From Emergomyces orientalis (Eukaryota; Ascomycota; Eurotiomycetes; Onygenales; Ajellomycetaceae), in assembly GCA_002110485.1 (NCBI GenBank), contig MOWL01000069.1, positions 992,001 through 1,056,000 on the forward strand: DNA of 64,000 bases, read 5' to 3'. Positions 23,107 through 33,762 of this stretch are shown here, in pieces; within the stretch, counting starts at the first letter, position 1; the number at the start of each line of letters is the position of its first letter. The notes beneath the pieces were generated by a model, which did no database searches, was not told the origin of the DNA, and saw only the letters and a list, made by a program, of their open reading frames with translations. Made by a program: the position numbers and the translations under genes.

Positions 23107-24777
23107 ATGAGCGCGGACGTTGAAGGATTCACTCTTCTTGCCCTTGGCATTGCATTCATTCTCGTGCGGATATATGCACGATGGTCCATTGTTGGGCCTT
23201 CGAACTTCCAGCTCGATGATTATCTGATGCCTTTAGCTGGGGTGAGTTATCACAACCTATTCCGTCACTTGGAAATAGAATGCAATTACACGAGGTGGAA
23301 TGCATTGGGCGACACAGCTAACCATTGGTCTCTCAATACTAGATTGTTTTTATCCTGGAAACAATAGCTGCACATATCGTCGTTGCTTCATATGGTGGCC
23401 TGACGAACAGTTATATGACTCCAGAGGAGCGGGCAGCCCTAGATCCTAATTCGGTTGAATTCTCTAAAAGAGTCGCAGGGTCTAAGATTCAAGTTATAGG
23501 CTGGTCCTTTTATGCTCTCATCTTGTGGCTAGTGAAGTTCTGCGTGGCAATCTTCTATTCTAGGTTGACGTGGGTAATATCCATTATTCTATTTAGGTGG
23601 ATCAGTACTGTCGGGGCTCAGCAGTGATGGCGATGGTGATGCTAACTGTGCAATGAATTTTAGGAGTGGATTAATGAACCTACCGAACCGCGTGCGCATC
23701 TCGTATGTGATCCTGGGGTTGACATACATTATGGTTGCCTTATGCCTTGTCCTCCCATGCCGACCAATCGAAAGATATTGGCAGATTCATCCTGACCCTG
23801 GCAGTGAGTTTTCCACGTTTCGAGGAGGTTTTGAGACGAATAATTTGTTAATTATAAATATGACAGATATTTGTCAGCCAACGATATCCAAGATTGCAGT
23901 GCTCATTGTAGTCATTCCAAATGTTCTTACTGACTTTTACCTGCTTTTCATTCCTCTTCCGGTAAGCCCATATATACCCCTCTTCGTATCCCCCTTTCAC
24001 ACTGGCAAGCCGATTGATCCTACTTCTCTAACTATTTTCCACAATAGCTCCTATGGAAGGTAAACATCAGTTTACGCAAAAAGCTCACATTGATGGGACT
24101 ATTCAGCGGTGCTGCTTTCATTATGGTAGCAGCAGTTATCCGAGCCGTGACGATTCTTTCTGTGAGTCCACCACCAACAAAGGAAAAGGAACTGAAAAAG
24201 AAGAAAGAAGAGAAAGGAGGGAATGCAAACCAGCCCACAACGTAAAGCAAACCCATGATCTGACCTCCCCTTTTCTTCCTCTTAGTCTGGTCCTGAAGGC
24301 GCTGTCTCTGGCAGTAGATGGGCATGCCGTGAAACATTCGTCGCAATTGCCGTTTCCAACCTCCCTATAATCCACCCTTTGATTCTAATGCTGGTGCGCG
24401 ACACCAAGCTCAGCGTCCTCTTCACTTCCGCCGGTCGGCATTCACTGCCCTATGGCCTCTCGAGTAACAAACAAAGCTCGGCACGAGAGGCGCGCAAGAA
24501 GGCCCAGCATCCACTCTCCATTCCCGGCACCAATGCCTGGAGCAGCGACGAGTACATTCTTAGCACAGGGACGAATGCCCCTCAGAAGGAAATAACGGTT
24601 GTCCAAGAGACTATTGTCCGGAGTGATCCATGGACGCAGGAAGAAGGGAATCAGTCCTCCATTGCCCCGCCTGAATGGGCACGACGGGGTTCCCCCCCGC
24701 AAGGAAATCATGCCATTTCGCGGGAATCATCTGATCAAAAACGGAATGGTCAGTCGAGTGCGGTTGAACGACATTAA
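23107..24777 (+). CDS. Pth11/SAT4-type seven-helix integral membrane protein (fungal rhodopsin-like domain)
   Basis: Six exons, 23107-23241, 23343-23569, 23664-23803, 23867-23961, 24048-24161 and 24286-24777, give exactly 400 residues with consistent phases; all donors are GTRRG-type. Family marks in order: FQLDDYLMPLAG after helix 1, AAHIVVASYGGL, WSFYALILWLVKFCVAIFYSRL (helix region), SYVILGLTYIMVALCLVLPC, WQIHPDPGNICQPTISK (the conserved Cys between helices), PNVLTDFYLLFIPLP, then WACRETFVAIAVSNLP before the last helix. A hydrophilic C-terminal tail of about 130 residues, rich in Ser, Pro and Arg, faces the cytosol. Members include the Pth11 surface-sensing receptor and many proteins of unknown role in secondary-metabolite clusters. 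There is no CFEM domain at the N-terminus, unlike Pth11 itself. Likely in the plasma membrane; ligand unknown. Confidence 0.88.
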
Positions 24778-25323
24778 AAATCGTTAATATTCTTCCCATG
24801 ATTGCGGTTCGACCAAGCGGTTGGAGCTGGAAGTCATTCCGCCGAAGTCGGTCATAGATTCAGTTTCCGGAACCCATTTTAGCGCCATGTTCAACTTTTG
24901 GCATCCTATCTAGCATACAGATGCTGCACAACGCTACACATCTTGTGGCGCAACTCACACATCTCACATTGCAGAAAATACTAGCTACCATCGCTACGGG
25001 TTATTGTAGGCTAATTATTATAATTAGAGTGATTTGATCGGGTAGAGTTGGAGGGAGGGTTGGGGGGAGAGCTAGAGTCCGAGAAATTAGCAATATCCAT
25101 CACCTCTCCTTGAGATGCGTGCTGTGTGCAGCTGTGTGAGGGATAAGAGTTGTGTATCTGCACCTAGTTGCGACGAGAAACCCAATATAAAATGCTCTGT
25201 AATAATGACTTAGATAAATCAATTTGCAGCTTAAGATTTCTGACCAAATATCGCACAGGCACCCCTATCGCTACGCCTCTTGAGTCACCATACATAATAA
25301 CCCTTCAAGGTAACTTCATTCTC
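24778..25323. other. Convergent 3' intergenic region
   Basis: About 550 bases between the stops of the Pth11-like gene (+) and the PEP-mutase-family gene (-). No gene, repeat or motif was noted. Confidence 0.55.
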
Positions 25324-26121
25324 CTACTTCCGTGTGGCCTTCATAGCCTCATATTCACCAAGCAAGTCTTTCGCGGCTTTTTCAAACCCGGCATTTGCAC
25401 TTCTCCATAACCGTGGACCAACACTAATCCTTGCCACGCCAATATCCGCCAACTCCTGCACGCTTAACCCATGCGGCCAAGCAATAACATTAATGCGCCC
25501 GCCCAGCTCTTTGGAAATCCTGACCACCTCATCCTTGGTCAACCCACCACGTTTTTGGCCTCCCCAGACGAACACTGTCGTAGCACCAGCGTCCAGGAAG
25601 GCCTTACCCCGCCGAATTGCTTCGTCAACATCATTGTTCAAGAGGATGGCATCAGTGCGCGCATTCAGCGCAAAGTTTGGAACACCCGCTTTCGATGCTG
25701 TGGCAAGAACCCGACGGACCCGATCCAGGGCGACGTCAAATGGAAAGAGCTGGCCTGTCTCGTTGTCGTGATCCTCGAGATTACACCCAGAAGCGCCGGC
25801 CTCAACGATGGCCTCAATGGCCTCCTCCAGTCGCGCCCCGTAACCATCTTGCAGGTCGATGGTGATGGGTTTGTTGTGCCGGAGCGCAACCGGCATAATA
25901 CGCTTGACGGCAGCCAAGTTTGTGTCAAAATCCAGGGCATCATCTTCGAGGCCATGGACAATTGCGATGGAATAACTCGCAGTTGCTAGGGCCGGACAAG
26001 AAGGGTTCGAGGCAACAAATTCTGCTGTGGGAGGGTCATGAATATTTGCAAGAACGAGGGGAGTGCCTGGGACGTGGAGTTTGCGGAGCCGAAGAGCCCT
26101 GTCATCAGCAGAGGTGGACAT
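25324..26121 (-). CDS. Isocitrate lyase/PEP phosphomutase superfamily protein
   Basis: Intronless, 265 residues from the ATG at 26121 (MSTSADDRALRLRKLH). The frame is open for a further 43 codons to an ATG at 26250, but that extension is hydrophobic and irregular and is not family-like, so the shorter start is preferred. The TIM-barrel marks of the superfamily are present: LVLANIHDPPTA, the GLEDDALDFD segment, ITIDLQDGYG (the catalytic-metal Asp-Gln-Asp-Gly region), GASGCNLEDHD (metal-binding Glu-Asp), ALNARTDA and the C-terminal GVARISVGP. The family cleaves or rearranges C-C or P-C bonds of 2-hydroxy and oxo acids (2-methylisocitrate lyase, oxaloacetase, PEP mutase). The short length and absence of the KKCGH loop exclude true isocitrate lyase. 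The reaction is not assignable. No phosphonate genes are nearby. Confidence 0.88.
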   Translation of the reverse strand: MSTSADDRALRLRKLHVPGTPLVLANIHDPPTAEFVASNPSCPALATASYSIAIVHGLEDDALDFDTNLAAVKRIMPVALRHNKPITIDLQDGYGARLEEAIEAIVEAGASGCNLEDHDNETGQLFPFDVALDRVRRVLATASKAGVPNFALNARTDAILLNNDVDEAIRRGKAFLDAGATTVFVWGGQKRGGLTKDEVVRISKELGGRINVIAWPHGLSVQELADIGVARISVGPRLWRSANAGFEKAAKDLLGEYEAMKATRK

Positions 26122-27283
26122 GGCTGGTGTCCAATGAACTACACCTAGAAAGATTGGTTTAAAATCTAGGGCGCTGGAGAGAAGGAAATTGCCTAGAAAA
26201 TGAGAAAGCCAGTTCTGATAAAAGATGAAAAGGATGCTCTGAAATATCACAAAACTTGGTTGTCCTTGAAGAACGGTGAGTGAGTGGTAATCGATGCAGC
26301 GAAGGATCTAGCTAATTCCATATCAGAACAAAAGCGAAGGTCGGCAGTTCAAGTATTTAGTTCTTTTTTTTTTCTTTTCTCAAGGCTATTTCGGCAAATG
26401 ATTTTTAGCCAACTTTTCACAACCTTGGAATTGGAATTTCTCGTATTATTATTAATAATTGTTCAAGGTATCCGATGACTCGACCTCAACCTGGTCATGG
26501 GGCATCCTGTTTTAAGTGCGGGGAAGTCTGTAATCCTGCCGTGCGTTGCCAGAAGGTGGGTTTTTCATTCAGAGCTAATCTGTACCAATTGACAGATCCC
26601 AACAGAGAGAGAGAAGGACATGCCGAAACTGTGGTTGCAGCATGAGGGTATTCAAAACCTTGCCCTTCCGTATTTACCGTGAGCAATTGTTTCGCAGCCA
26701 ATTCCTTCACCGATGTCGTGGTGGGTTCGCTGCGGTATCTGCTTGTCCCTTGTTTGCGCGGATCTGCTGTGAGTCACCCAAAGCTGGCAACTTGTATGGA
26801 GTTTATATGAGAAATCAGCCGCACGCTATTCCCCTTCCTGAGCTTCCTTGCGAAAACGGCGGGAAATCATCCGAAATGGGGCAAATTTTCATTCCAGCAA
26901 TGATACGTGATACTAACGCGCATTGGAGCTGACCTTCGCAATGGGAAAATACAAAAGGTAAACGTCGCAAATTTTCGGGAGCCTGTATTTACACAATTGA
27001 CGGGCTTATTATCCACTCCAAAAAACGTAACTCAAAAGGAAATAAAGGAAAAGACTTGCATTCGTCGATGAATGCAAAAGCTTAAACGAAACACGGTGTC
27101 ACCTGACTTAGCCCTAGTTTTCCATAAACATTTCCAATTGATTGTGGTGTTGAATTGACGACCAATTGTACACTATAAAAATTGAGAGTTTCGGTTTAGA
27201 TCAGGGAGGCGTTCTTTTCCCCCCTTTATTTTCCATTTTAATATTTTCTTAATATCCTTTTCACTCTTCTCCGGTTGGGACAA
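26122..27283. other. Divergent intergenic region between PEP-mutase-family and DHCR24-like genes
   Basis: About 1.16 kb with no supported gene. TTATTATTAATAATT-type AT-rich sequence lies near 26447-26460. The right end is the promoter of the downstream gene. Confidence 0.55.
27174..27180 (+). promoter_or_regulatory. TATA box of the DHCR24-like gene
   Basis: TATAAAA about 105 bases before the ATG at 27284, followed by a T- and C-rich leader typical of fungal 5' UTRs. Confidence 0.55.
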
Positions 27284-28939
27284 ATGATTTCCCGCTGCTT
27301 GGTTAGAGTGGCATTTGTCCGTCAGTTATGTTTCTATTCAGCCTCTTTGAATCTCAGCAGTAGCTCTACTGCTATGCCATTGTTTCTATTCTGCAAACGG
27401 GCAACTCCATCTGGCTTGCGAGCGATAAGATCCTATTCCAGTTTGCCAATGGACCAGCACAACCGTTCAGTTGAAAGAATAGCCGACTCAGTCCGCCAGT
27501 TCTATCAAAAGGGTGAGACTTTCCGTGTCCAACACGGCTCGACAAACAGCACGCGGCCCCGGCGCCATAATCGAGTCGTCGACATAAGTGACCTGTCCAA
27601 TGTTCTGAAAGTCGATGCGGAGAAGCAAATTGTGCTAGTTGAGCCAAACGTGCCCATGGATCGCCTGGTGGAAGCCACTTTGCCATTTGGATTGGTGCCT
27701 CCGGTTGTCATGGAATTCCCTGGGATTACTGCTGGCGGAGGATATGCTGGCACAGCAGGCGAGAGCAGCTCTTTCAAACATGGATTCTTCGACCGCACGA
27801 CCAATTCTGTCGAGATGGTCTTAGCAAATGGAGTTATCACCACTGCATCGGAGACAGAAAATGCAGACCTGTTCCGTGGCGCTGCCGGTGCTGTCGGGAC
27901 ACTGGGAATAACAACCCTTTTAGAGCTTCAACTAATCCCAGCAACGAAGTACATTAAGGCGACGTATCATCCTAGAAGAAGCGTTGCCGACACAATAAAA
28001 CTCGTGGAAGAGGAAACCCATAACTCTGTCAACGATTATGTTGATGGCATTCTATTCTCCAAAGATCATGGTGTGATCATAACCGGTACAATGACAAATG
28101 AGAAGCCTGTGGATCTCCAGGCCCAGACCTTCAGTCGCACGACAGATCCATGGTATTACCTTCATGTGAAGGACAAGACCCAGCACGCGACCTCCCCAGT
28201 GACCGAATACATCCCACTGGCCGAATATCTTTTCCGGTACGACCGCGGCGGGTTCTGGGTTGGCACCTCCGCCTTTGACTATTTCAAATTCCCCTTCAAC
28301 AAATTCACCCGGTGGTTCTTGGACGACTTCCTCCACACTCGTATGCTTTACCGGGCTCTCCATGCTAGCTCAGAATCGAGCCGATATATCGTCCAGGACC
28401 TGGCCTTACCATACTCAACCGCGGAAGCTTTCATTGACTACTCTAGTGAATCCTTTGGGATTTTCCCCTTATGGCTATGCCCATTAAAGCAATCTCCACA
28501 GCCTACAATGCACCCGCATTCGGACCAAATGGAAGAATCTTCCCCTAAAAATATGCTAAATATTGGCCTTTGGGGATTTGGGCCTGCAGACTATGAGGAA
28601 TTCATCTCTAAAAACAGAGAGCTAGAGCAGAAACTGCTTCATAAGTTCGGGGGAATGAAATGGCTATATGCCCACACCTATTACACGGAAGAAGAATTTT
28701 GGCAACAATTCGATAAGAAATGGTATGATAATTTGAGAGAGAAGTATCATGCCCAGTCACTACTGAGTGTATATGACAAAGTTGCAGTTGATGTGGAAGC
28801 TGGAAGGAAGGAGATCAAGGAGTCTTGGAGCCATTGGGTGAAGTCCATTCGCCCACTGGGCGGACTCTGGGGAATTTACAAGGCTATTAAGGGTCGGGAG
28901 TATATGATTGCGAGAAAATCTACGTGGAATGAGCCGTGA
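27284..28939 (+). CDS. DHCR24-like FAD-binding (PCMH-type) oxidoreductase
   Basis: Intronless, 551 residues from the ATG at 27284. A later in-frame ATG at about 27449 (MDQHNRSVERI) marks where family similarity begins. The first 55 residues are basic and Ser-rich without acids, so they may be an organelle-targeting or membrane-anchor extension. The PCMH FAD domain shows FRVQHGSTNSTRP, RVVDISDLSNVLKVD, VEPNVPMDRLVEATLPFGL, then MEFPGITAGGGYAGTAGESS (FAD pyrophosphate loop) and GAAGAVGTLGITT. The C-terminal half (YHPRRSVADTIKLVEE, FPLWLCPLK, GGMKWLYAHTYYTEEEFW) is like delta(24)-sterol reductases (seladin-1/DWF1). In animals these reduce the C24 double bond of sterols with NADPH. Fungi make ergosterol with a different C24(28) reductase, so the substrate here is open. 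Probably ER-associated. Confidence 0.88.
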   Translation: MISRCLVRVAFVRQLCFYSASLNLSSSSTAMPLFLFCKRATPSGLRAIRSYSSLPMDQHNRSVERIADSVRQFYQKGETFRVQHGSTNSTRPRRHNRVVDISDLSNVLKVDAEKQIVLVEPNVPMDRLVEATLPFGLVPPVVMEFPGITAGGGYAGTAGESSSFKHGFFDRTTNSVEMVLANGVITTASETENADLFRGAAGAVGTLGITTLLELQLIPATKYIKATYHPRRSVADTIKLVEEETHNSVNDYVDGILFSKDHGVIITGTMTNEKPVDLQAQTFSRTTDPWYYLHVKDKTQHATSPVTEYIPLAEYLFRYDRGGFWVGTSAFDYFKFPFNKFTRWFLDDFLHTRMLYRALHASSESSRYIVQDLALPYSTAEAFIDYSSESFGIFPLWLCPLKQSPQPTMHPHSDQMEESSPKNMLNIGLWGFGPADYEEFISKNRELEQKLLHKFGGMKWLYAHTYYTEEEFWQQFDKKWYDNLREKYHAQSLLSVYDKVAVDVEAGRKEIKESWSHWVKSIRPLGGLWGIYKAIKGREYMIARKSTWNEP

Positions 28940-30108
28940 TGTGTTCACTAGGGTATCTTGAATCAAACTGTAGCCTTTCAGGTGGGAAGGTTTTTTTCTT
29001 TCCCTTGTATGGCGATGAAATTAATGTATTACTATAGATAGGTGATATGTACATTGTACAATACGATGGTCTTTAATATCAGAGTACGCTCTTTCATTAC
29101 ACTTGAATAACATGTTTAGTGTGTGCAGGGCCTGTTTCTCAATAGCCCTGGTGTATTCTTCTAGCCCAGAGCGAAAGCATTCGTGCCGCACTTTCCAGAA
29201 TTGATGCAGTCTAAACTATGTGAAACTCGTCGTGTCCTATCGTTTTATTTAACAGACATTTCTGTGAACCTGGGCAACATATGGCAAAGGGGATGTGGCT
29301 CTTTGCACGCGCAGTCAGTATGTTAAAAAAAAAAAAAATTTCTTACAGTACAAAATTTGACTAGTAACAGAGAAGGGTCATTAAGTCTATCTATTTATTT
29401 ATTCAAATCAAACAAAAATCAATTGGCCACTGGCAAAATAGGGTATACTCAAAAAGGGGCAGAAGGAAAAAGGTTCCTGCTCAGCAGGTGTAAAAAGCAA
29501 AAACGGGGAGTTGCCAGAGCTAATAAAACCTTCCAAGAATTGTTGGTCAGAGATGCCTTTTCATCGCGTCCGCAAAGTAACAAGGTGGATGTGCCGAACG
29601 CTGATATCATCTCCCCATCCAGCCTCCAACCAGTAGGCCACTTAAGCCGCCCCCGAAGGGATGGAGAGCTACGCTGGCCAGAGGGGAGGAGAGTACATTG
29701 TTCATATGGTACACGCTAGGCTTTCATCATCTGTGGCAAAAGGGATCTGTTAGCATTTATATGTCTGGGTAAACTTACGAGGAAGATAGCTATTTGGAGA
29801 CTTACTTGTTCAAAACTTGGAAGGATGGAGAAAGAAGAGAAAAAGAAGAGAAAGACGAAGTTGAAGTTGCTTGAGATTTTTTATGCTGTGAAAAATCTTG
29901 GCAGATGTTATGTTTGCTCATATGTCAAACAACTCGGCAGCACAAAATATCAACCAGCGACCGGATGCTAGAGAATCAGCACGCAAGCGGAAGTGAATTG
30001 CGCCAACACTCTCCCCCTCTGGATTTGAAGGTCATCTAGGGTCAATTCGGTGCAGCTAGGATTATTCGGTTTCTTTTTGGATCTTAATTGGCAGTGCCTG
30101 ACGCCGCG
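28940..30108. other. Intergenic region between the DHCR24-like and aspartyl-tRNA synthetase genes
   Basis: About 1.17 kb. It contains a run of 13 A (about 29325-29337) and a possible spliced minus-strand transcript (29547-29880) annotated separately. Plus-strand frames in it have no recognisable motifs. Confidence 0.5.
29547..29880 (-). ncRNA. Candidate spliced non-coding or micro-peptide transcript
   Basis: On the minus strand a pyrimidine-rich leader-like stretch (about 29880-29820) is followed by two consensus donors, GTAAGT at 29805 and GTAAGT at 29778. They share one branch point TGCTAAC (29755-29749) and one acceptor CCACAG ending at 29731, giving introns of 75 or 48 nt. The sequence right after the acceptor begins ATGATGA, which equals the C-box consensus of C/D snoRNAs. 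A second near-C box GATGATA (29611-29605) lies 65 nt before a CTGA D-box (29550-29547). Coding potential is minimal: a 32-codon frame with no likeness I recognise. It would be transcribed divergently from the synthetase gene. Support comes from sequence signals only. Confidence 0.25.
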
Positions 30109-32343
30109 ATGCTTCCCACCCAGCTTTCTTGCCGTCCCCTCACTCTTGCGGCGGTACGAGCTCACAGCTACCTTGAAATATCAAACTATATACGGGGAAT
30201 TCGAGTCGTACACCCTCGCGGACCGAGATGTGCCTCTGGATATGTCCGAAGTTTGCATGGCGGAAATTGGTCGTACCAGCAGAGCTCTCCTTATCCTCCA
30301 CCATCTCGCCCCTTTCTTGAAGAGTACAAACAATCCAGTACGAAAACATCTAGCTCAGTTTTGATATCATGCCTATTTCCTTTTCTCAGTAATTTGACTA
30401 ATTTTATATTTCCTCTGTATAGTAAACTTCCCGGCTGCAACAGTCGACCTCAAATCGCTTATAGAACATCCGGTTTCGGGGAAGCGAGTCGTGCTCCATG
30501 GCTACCTTGGGAAACGAGTTGATATGGGGAAAAAGATGGCTTTTGTTCGCTTAACCGATCCAACTCTGTCACAAAATGTTCAGATCATAGCATTTTCAAA
30601 GGATAAATCCTTTGAGAAGCTGAAGTCCATTGAAGCAAATAGCCCAGTGGTTGTGCAAGGAACAGTACAGCAAAAACAAGCTAGCTCAAAGGAAAAGGCG
30701 GCCGGGAAGCAGCAGGAAGTCAAGGCCGAGAGTATAGAGATTGCTCTGGAGGAGATACACTGTCTTAATGAGTTTCCCAAGGACATCATCATGACCTCTG
30801 ATACCGTTTTCCCTGCGGAAAAGAGGCATTTGCAGATCCGAACAGATAGCAAGCTTCGTGACGCACTGCTATTCCGTGCACGAGCTAGAAATGTCTTGCG
30901 TGAAGCATTAGAAGAGTTCCAACCACCTTTCGTAGAAATCGAAACCCCTCTACTATTCAAATCCACTCCCGAGGGTGCAAGGGAGTTTCTAGTTCCCACG
31001 AGGAGACGTGGACTGGCATATGCACTCCCGCAGAGCCCGCAACAATACAAACAAATACTCATGGCTAGCGGCATCCCAAGGTATTACCAATTTGCGCGTT
31101 GTTTCAGAGATGAAGACCTCCGGGCAGATAGGCAGCCAGAATTTACGCAGGTACTCAAACCCGACGCCCTTTCAAGCTTTTGTAGATATATAACTCTAAC
31201 TCCTCCGAATAGCTCGATTTAGAAATATCATTTGCAACAGGGGAAGATGTGATGGCAATAATTGAAGCTGCTGTGAAGAGACTATGGTCCTCCTTAATGT
31301 CAGAACCCTTACCCTCAAAGAGCTTCCCAAGAGCCACCTATGAAGATGTCATGGCCAAATACGGATCTGACAAGCCCGATGTACGAATCGGCATGGAGAT
31401 TAAGCGGATTGAACACATGATTCCCGTCGACCTCATCAGTAAAATAAGCCCTCTAAATGATCCCATCGTCGAAGCCATGAAGCTAGAAGGAAATGAGGAC
31501 CCAGACGAAATGCGCAAATTCCTCAACTCATTCTTGGACTCACCGGGAGCGAGTAGCTTCCATAAAAACCCCGAAGGCGGGCCGGGCGCCTTCATTTACG
31601 ATTCGAGGAAACCCCTCTCAGGACTCCAACCATTTGGATTCGAAGCAACCTGGGTTCTTGAGCAAGAGCTGGACCTGAAGGATGGAGACCTACTCATAAT
31701 CCAAGCTCGCAAAAACGCGCCTTTTTCCGGAGGTTCGACTCCACTAGGCGACCTCCGTCGAGAAATCCACAGAGCAGCCGTGGAAGCCAAGCTTACGTCC
31801 ACCCCTAAAGGCTTCCAGTTCCTCTGGGTCAAAGACTTCCCCCTGTTTTCCCCCGCCAGTGACTCTGAACCAGGGCAAGGAGGCGCGGCCGGAATCGCAT
31901 CCACACACCACCCTTTCACCGCACCATTGCGCCAAGTAGACGTATCCATTCTACTCACAGATCCAACAAAGGTAATTGCTGATCATTACGATCTGGTCCT
32001 CAACGGCGTTGAGCTTGGCGGTGGAAGTCGACGTATCCACTCTGCAGCAGTCCAGGAATTCATACTGCGCGACATCCTTAAAATGCCTGCCGAGAGACTT
32101 GCTGATTTTGCGCACTTGCTTGAAGCGCTGAGGGCCGGTTGCCCCCCGCATGCTGGTATTGCGCTGGGATTCGATAGGCTAGTGGCAGTCATGCTGGACA
32201 AGGAGAGTGTGCGGGATGTCATTGCGTTCCCGAAGTCTGGGAAGGGAGAAGATTTGCTGGTTAAATGTCCCAGTGAAATGACAGAGGAGTCGTTGCAAAC
32301 CTATCATCTTCGTTTGGCGGATGAGGGTGGGGATGGGGAGTAG
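30109..32343 (+). CDS. msd1: Mitochondrial aspartyl-tRNA synthetase (class II, bacterial-type)
   Basis: Charges mitochondrial tRNA-Asp. Exons 30109-30337, 30423-31150 and 31213-32343 give 695 residues. The first intron donor at 30338 (GTACGA) was chosen because it is the only one that keeps phase and a normal length (85 nt). The N-terminus is Arg/Ser-rich, consistent with import. The OB-fold anticodon-binding domain starts at VVLHGYLGKRVDMGKKMAFV (residues about 100-120). The class II core has the motif 1 region PPFVEIETPLLFKSTPEGA, QSPQQYKQILM, motif 2 [20 protein letters not shown] (joined across intron 2) and motif 3 GIALGFDRLVAVML near residue 633. The GAD-type insertion between motifs 2 and 3 is present, which marks the bacterial/mitochondrial type rather than the cytosolic one. 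No defect seen. Confidence 0.95.
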
Positions 32344-32987
32344 GAGGGAGATTGGGAAAGGAAGGTATTTGGGATCCAGAATCAGGCTACTCCTAGAGTT
32401 AATTAGGTGCCTTCTTCCTCCAGCTTTAATGGACCCGAGGCTTCGATATGCTATTCGATGCATGTCGGAATACCATTTCTCTCTCTACAGCGGGCCCGCG
32501 GGGTATATGTATGAATAGAGTAGACACTAACCTGATGTATATAGACTACTTCCTTCTGTACATTACAATCAGATTAAGCGCGCATGCATAAATGAGCCAT
32601 CATCTACGTCTATACTCAATAGGCTAGTTATCATTTAACGCTGGATCGCGTCTTCTGGTAGCTACTCCATGTTGGTTTTGTGTGCAATCGTCACAGAATT
32701 TCCATTTATTGTCCGTACATCATTGCAAGTTCATATCTCCAATGCCAGCTGTCTGTATCGACTATATTCAAAAACGGAAAACAATATGTGACGGATAAGG
32801 TGCTTTCATACCCCTTTCCTACCTATTCATTTACAGAAATGTCCCACGCAGATACGTCCCATCTCAATATTAGCAGACCTAGACATTAACTAATTTAAAA
32901 TCGACAAGTTCCTTTCGCTTTACGTCTGCTATTCCAAATATCGCCTGCAAATTTGGTACTTTATACCATTAAGTGGTATAATTACAT
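32344..32987. other. Convergent 3' intergenic region
   Basis: About 640 AT-rich bases between the stops of the aspartyl-tRNA synthetase (+) and nudC (-) genes. No gene or repeat was noted. Confidence 0.55.
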
Positions 32988-33762
32988 TTAACCAATCTTC
33001 GCATTGGAAAAGTCCATCTCTACACCGGGGCAAATGGAGGTCATCAGCAACCAATAATTCTCCTAGAACAAAAAACAATAGCCAAAAAAATCCAATAGAA
33101 GTTTAAAAAAAACTCACCTGGATGCTCCTCCTGGAACTTCCTCAACAGGTCCATCTTCTTCTGCTCATCACTCGTCGGCTTTCCCATCTCCTTTTGTCGC
33201 TGATCGTACATCATCTTCTCTACCATACTCCTCGTCGCGCCGTCCAAGTCTCCCAGCTTTGAATTCTCCGGTGTGATCTTCGATACATCAATGCGTGGCG
33301 CGGATGTTACGATGTGCGGCCACCATTCCATCTGGTTAATTTTATCAATGTGGATTGCTATTTCTTTGCCGGGTGGTTGAGAGGTTGATTCCAGGGTCCA
33401 GGTCGATTCGTCGACGTGGATAGGGTGTGGGAATGTGCCCTGCGTCATTATAAAAGTCAGAAGAAGGACTTGAGAATATGCACATATATAAACACAATCG
33501 GAATTCATGCCATGCATACATCAATGAATGTCTCCCCCCCTTTAATACCGACAAAGATCTTGGTCTTGGTCAACTCAACCCGCAAATCTCTTCCTCTGAT
33601 ATTTGCCGCCACGGGAATCGTCACATCAGCATCCTTAATCGTCTGCGTCCATTTGTACGGCAGCGCGGCTTGTTCTGCTTCTTCTTTTGCCTTGCGGTCG
33701 TGATCTTCGCGCTCGCGCTCTGCGACGGCTTCCTTGCTTGGGCCTGTCTCGGTGTCCGACAT
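32988..33762 (-). CDS. nudC: Nuclear movement protein NudC (CS/p23-like domain)
   Basis: Three minus-strand exons, 33762-33520, 33439-33118 and 33019-32988, give 198 residues, the length I recall for Aspergillus NudC. The last exon codes only nine residues plus stop and was found by continuity with the known C-terminus (HPEMDFSNAK). An acidic and basic coiled N-terminus (VAEREREDHDRKAKEEAEQ) precedes the CS domain: YKWTQTIKDADVTIPV, LRVELTKTKIFVGIKGG, FPHPIHVDESTWTLE, then the conserved QMEWWPHIV. The C-terminal tail has MVEKMMYDQRQKEMGKPTSD. NudC acts with dynein, Lis1/NudF and Hsp90 as a co-chaperone needed for nuclear migration along hyphae. Confidence 0.96.

Noticed and set aside
25995..26250. 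Upstream ATG at 26250 as the start of the PEP-mutase-family protein
   Set aside because: The extra 43 residues are hydrophobic and unlike the family. The ATG at 26121 gives the normal N-terminus.
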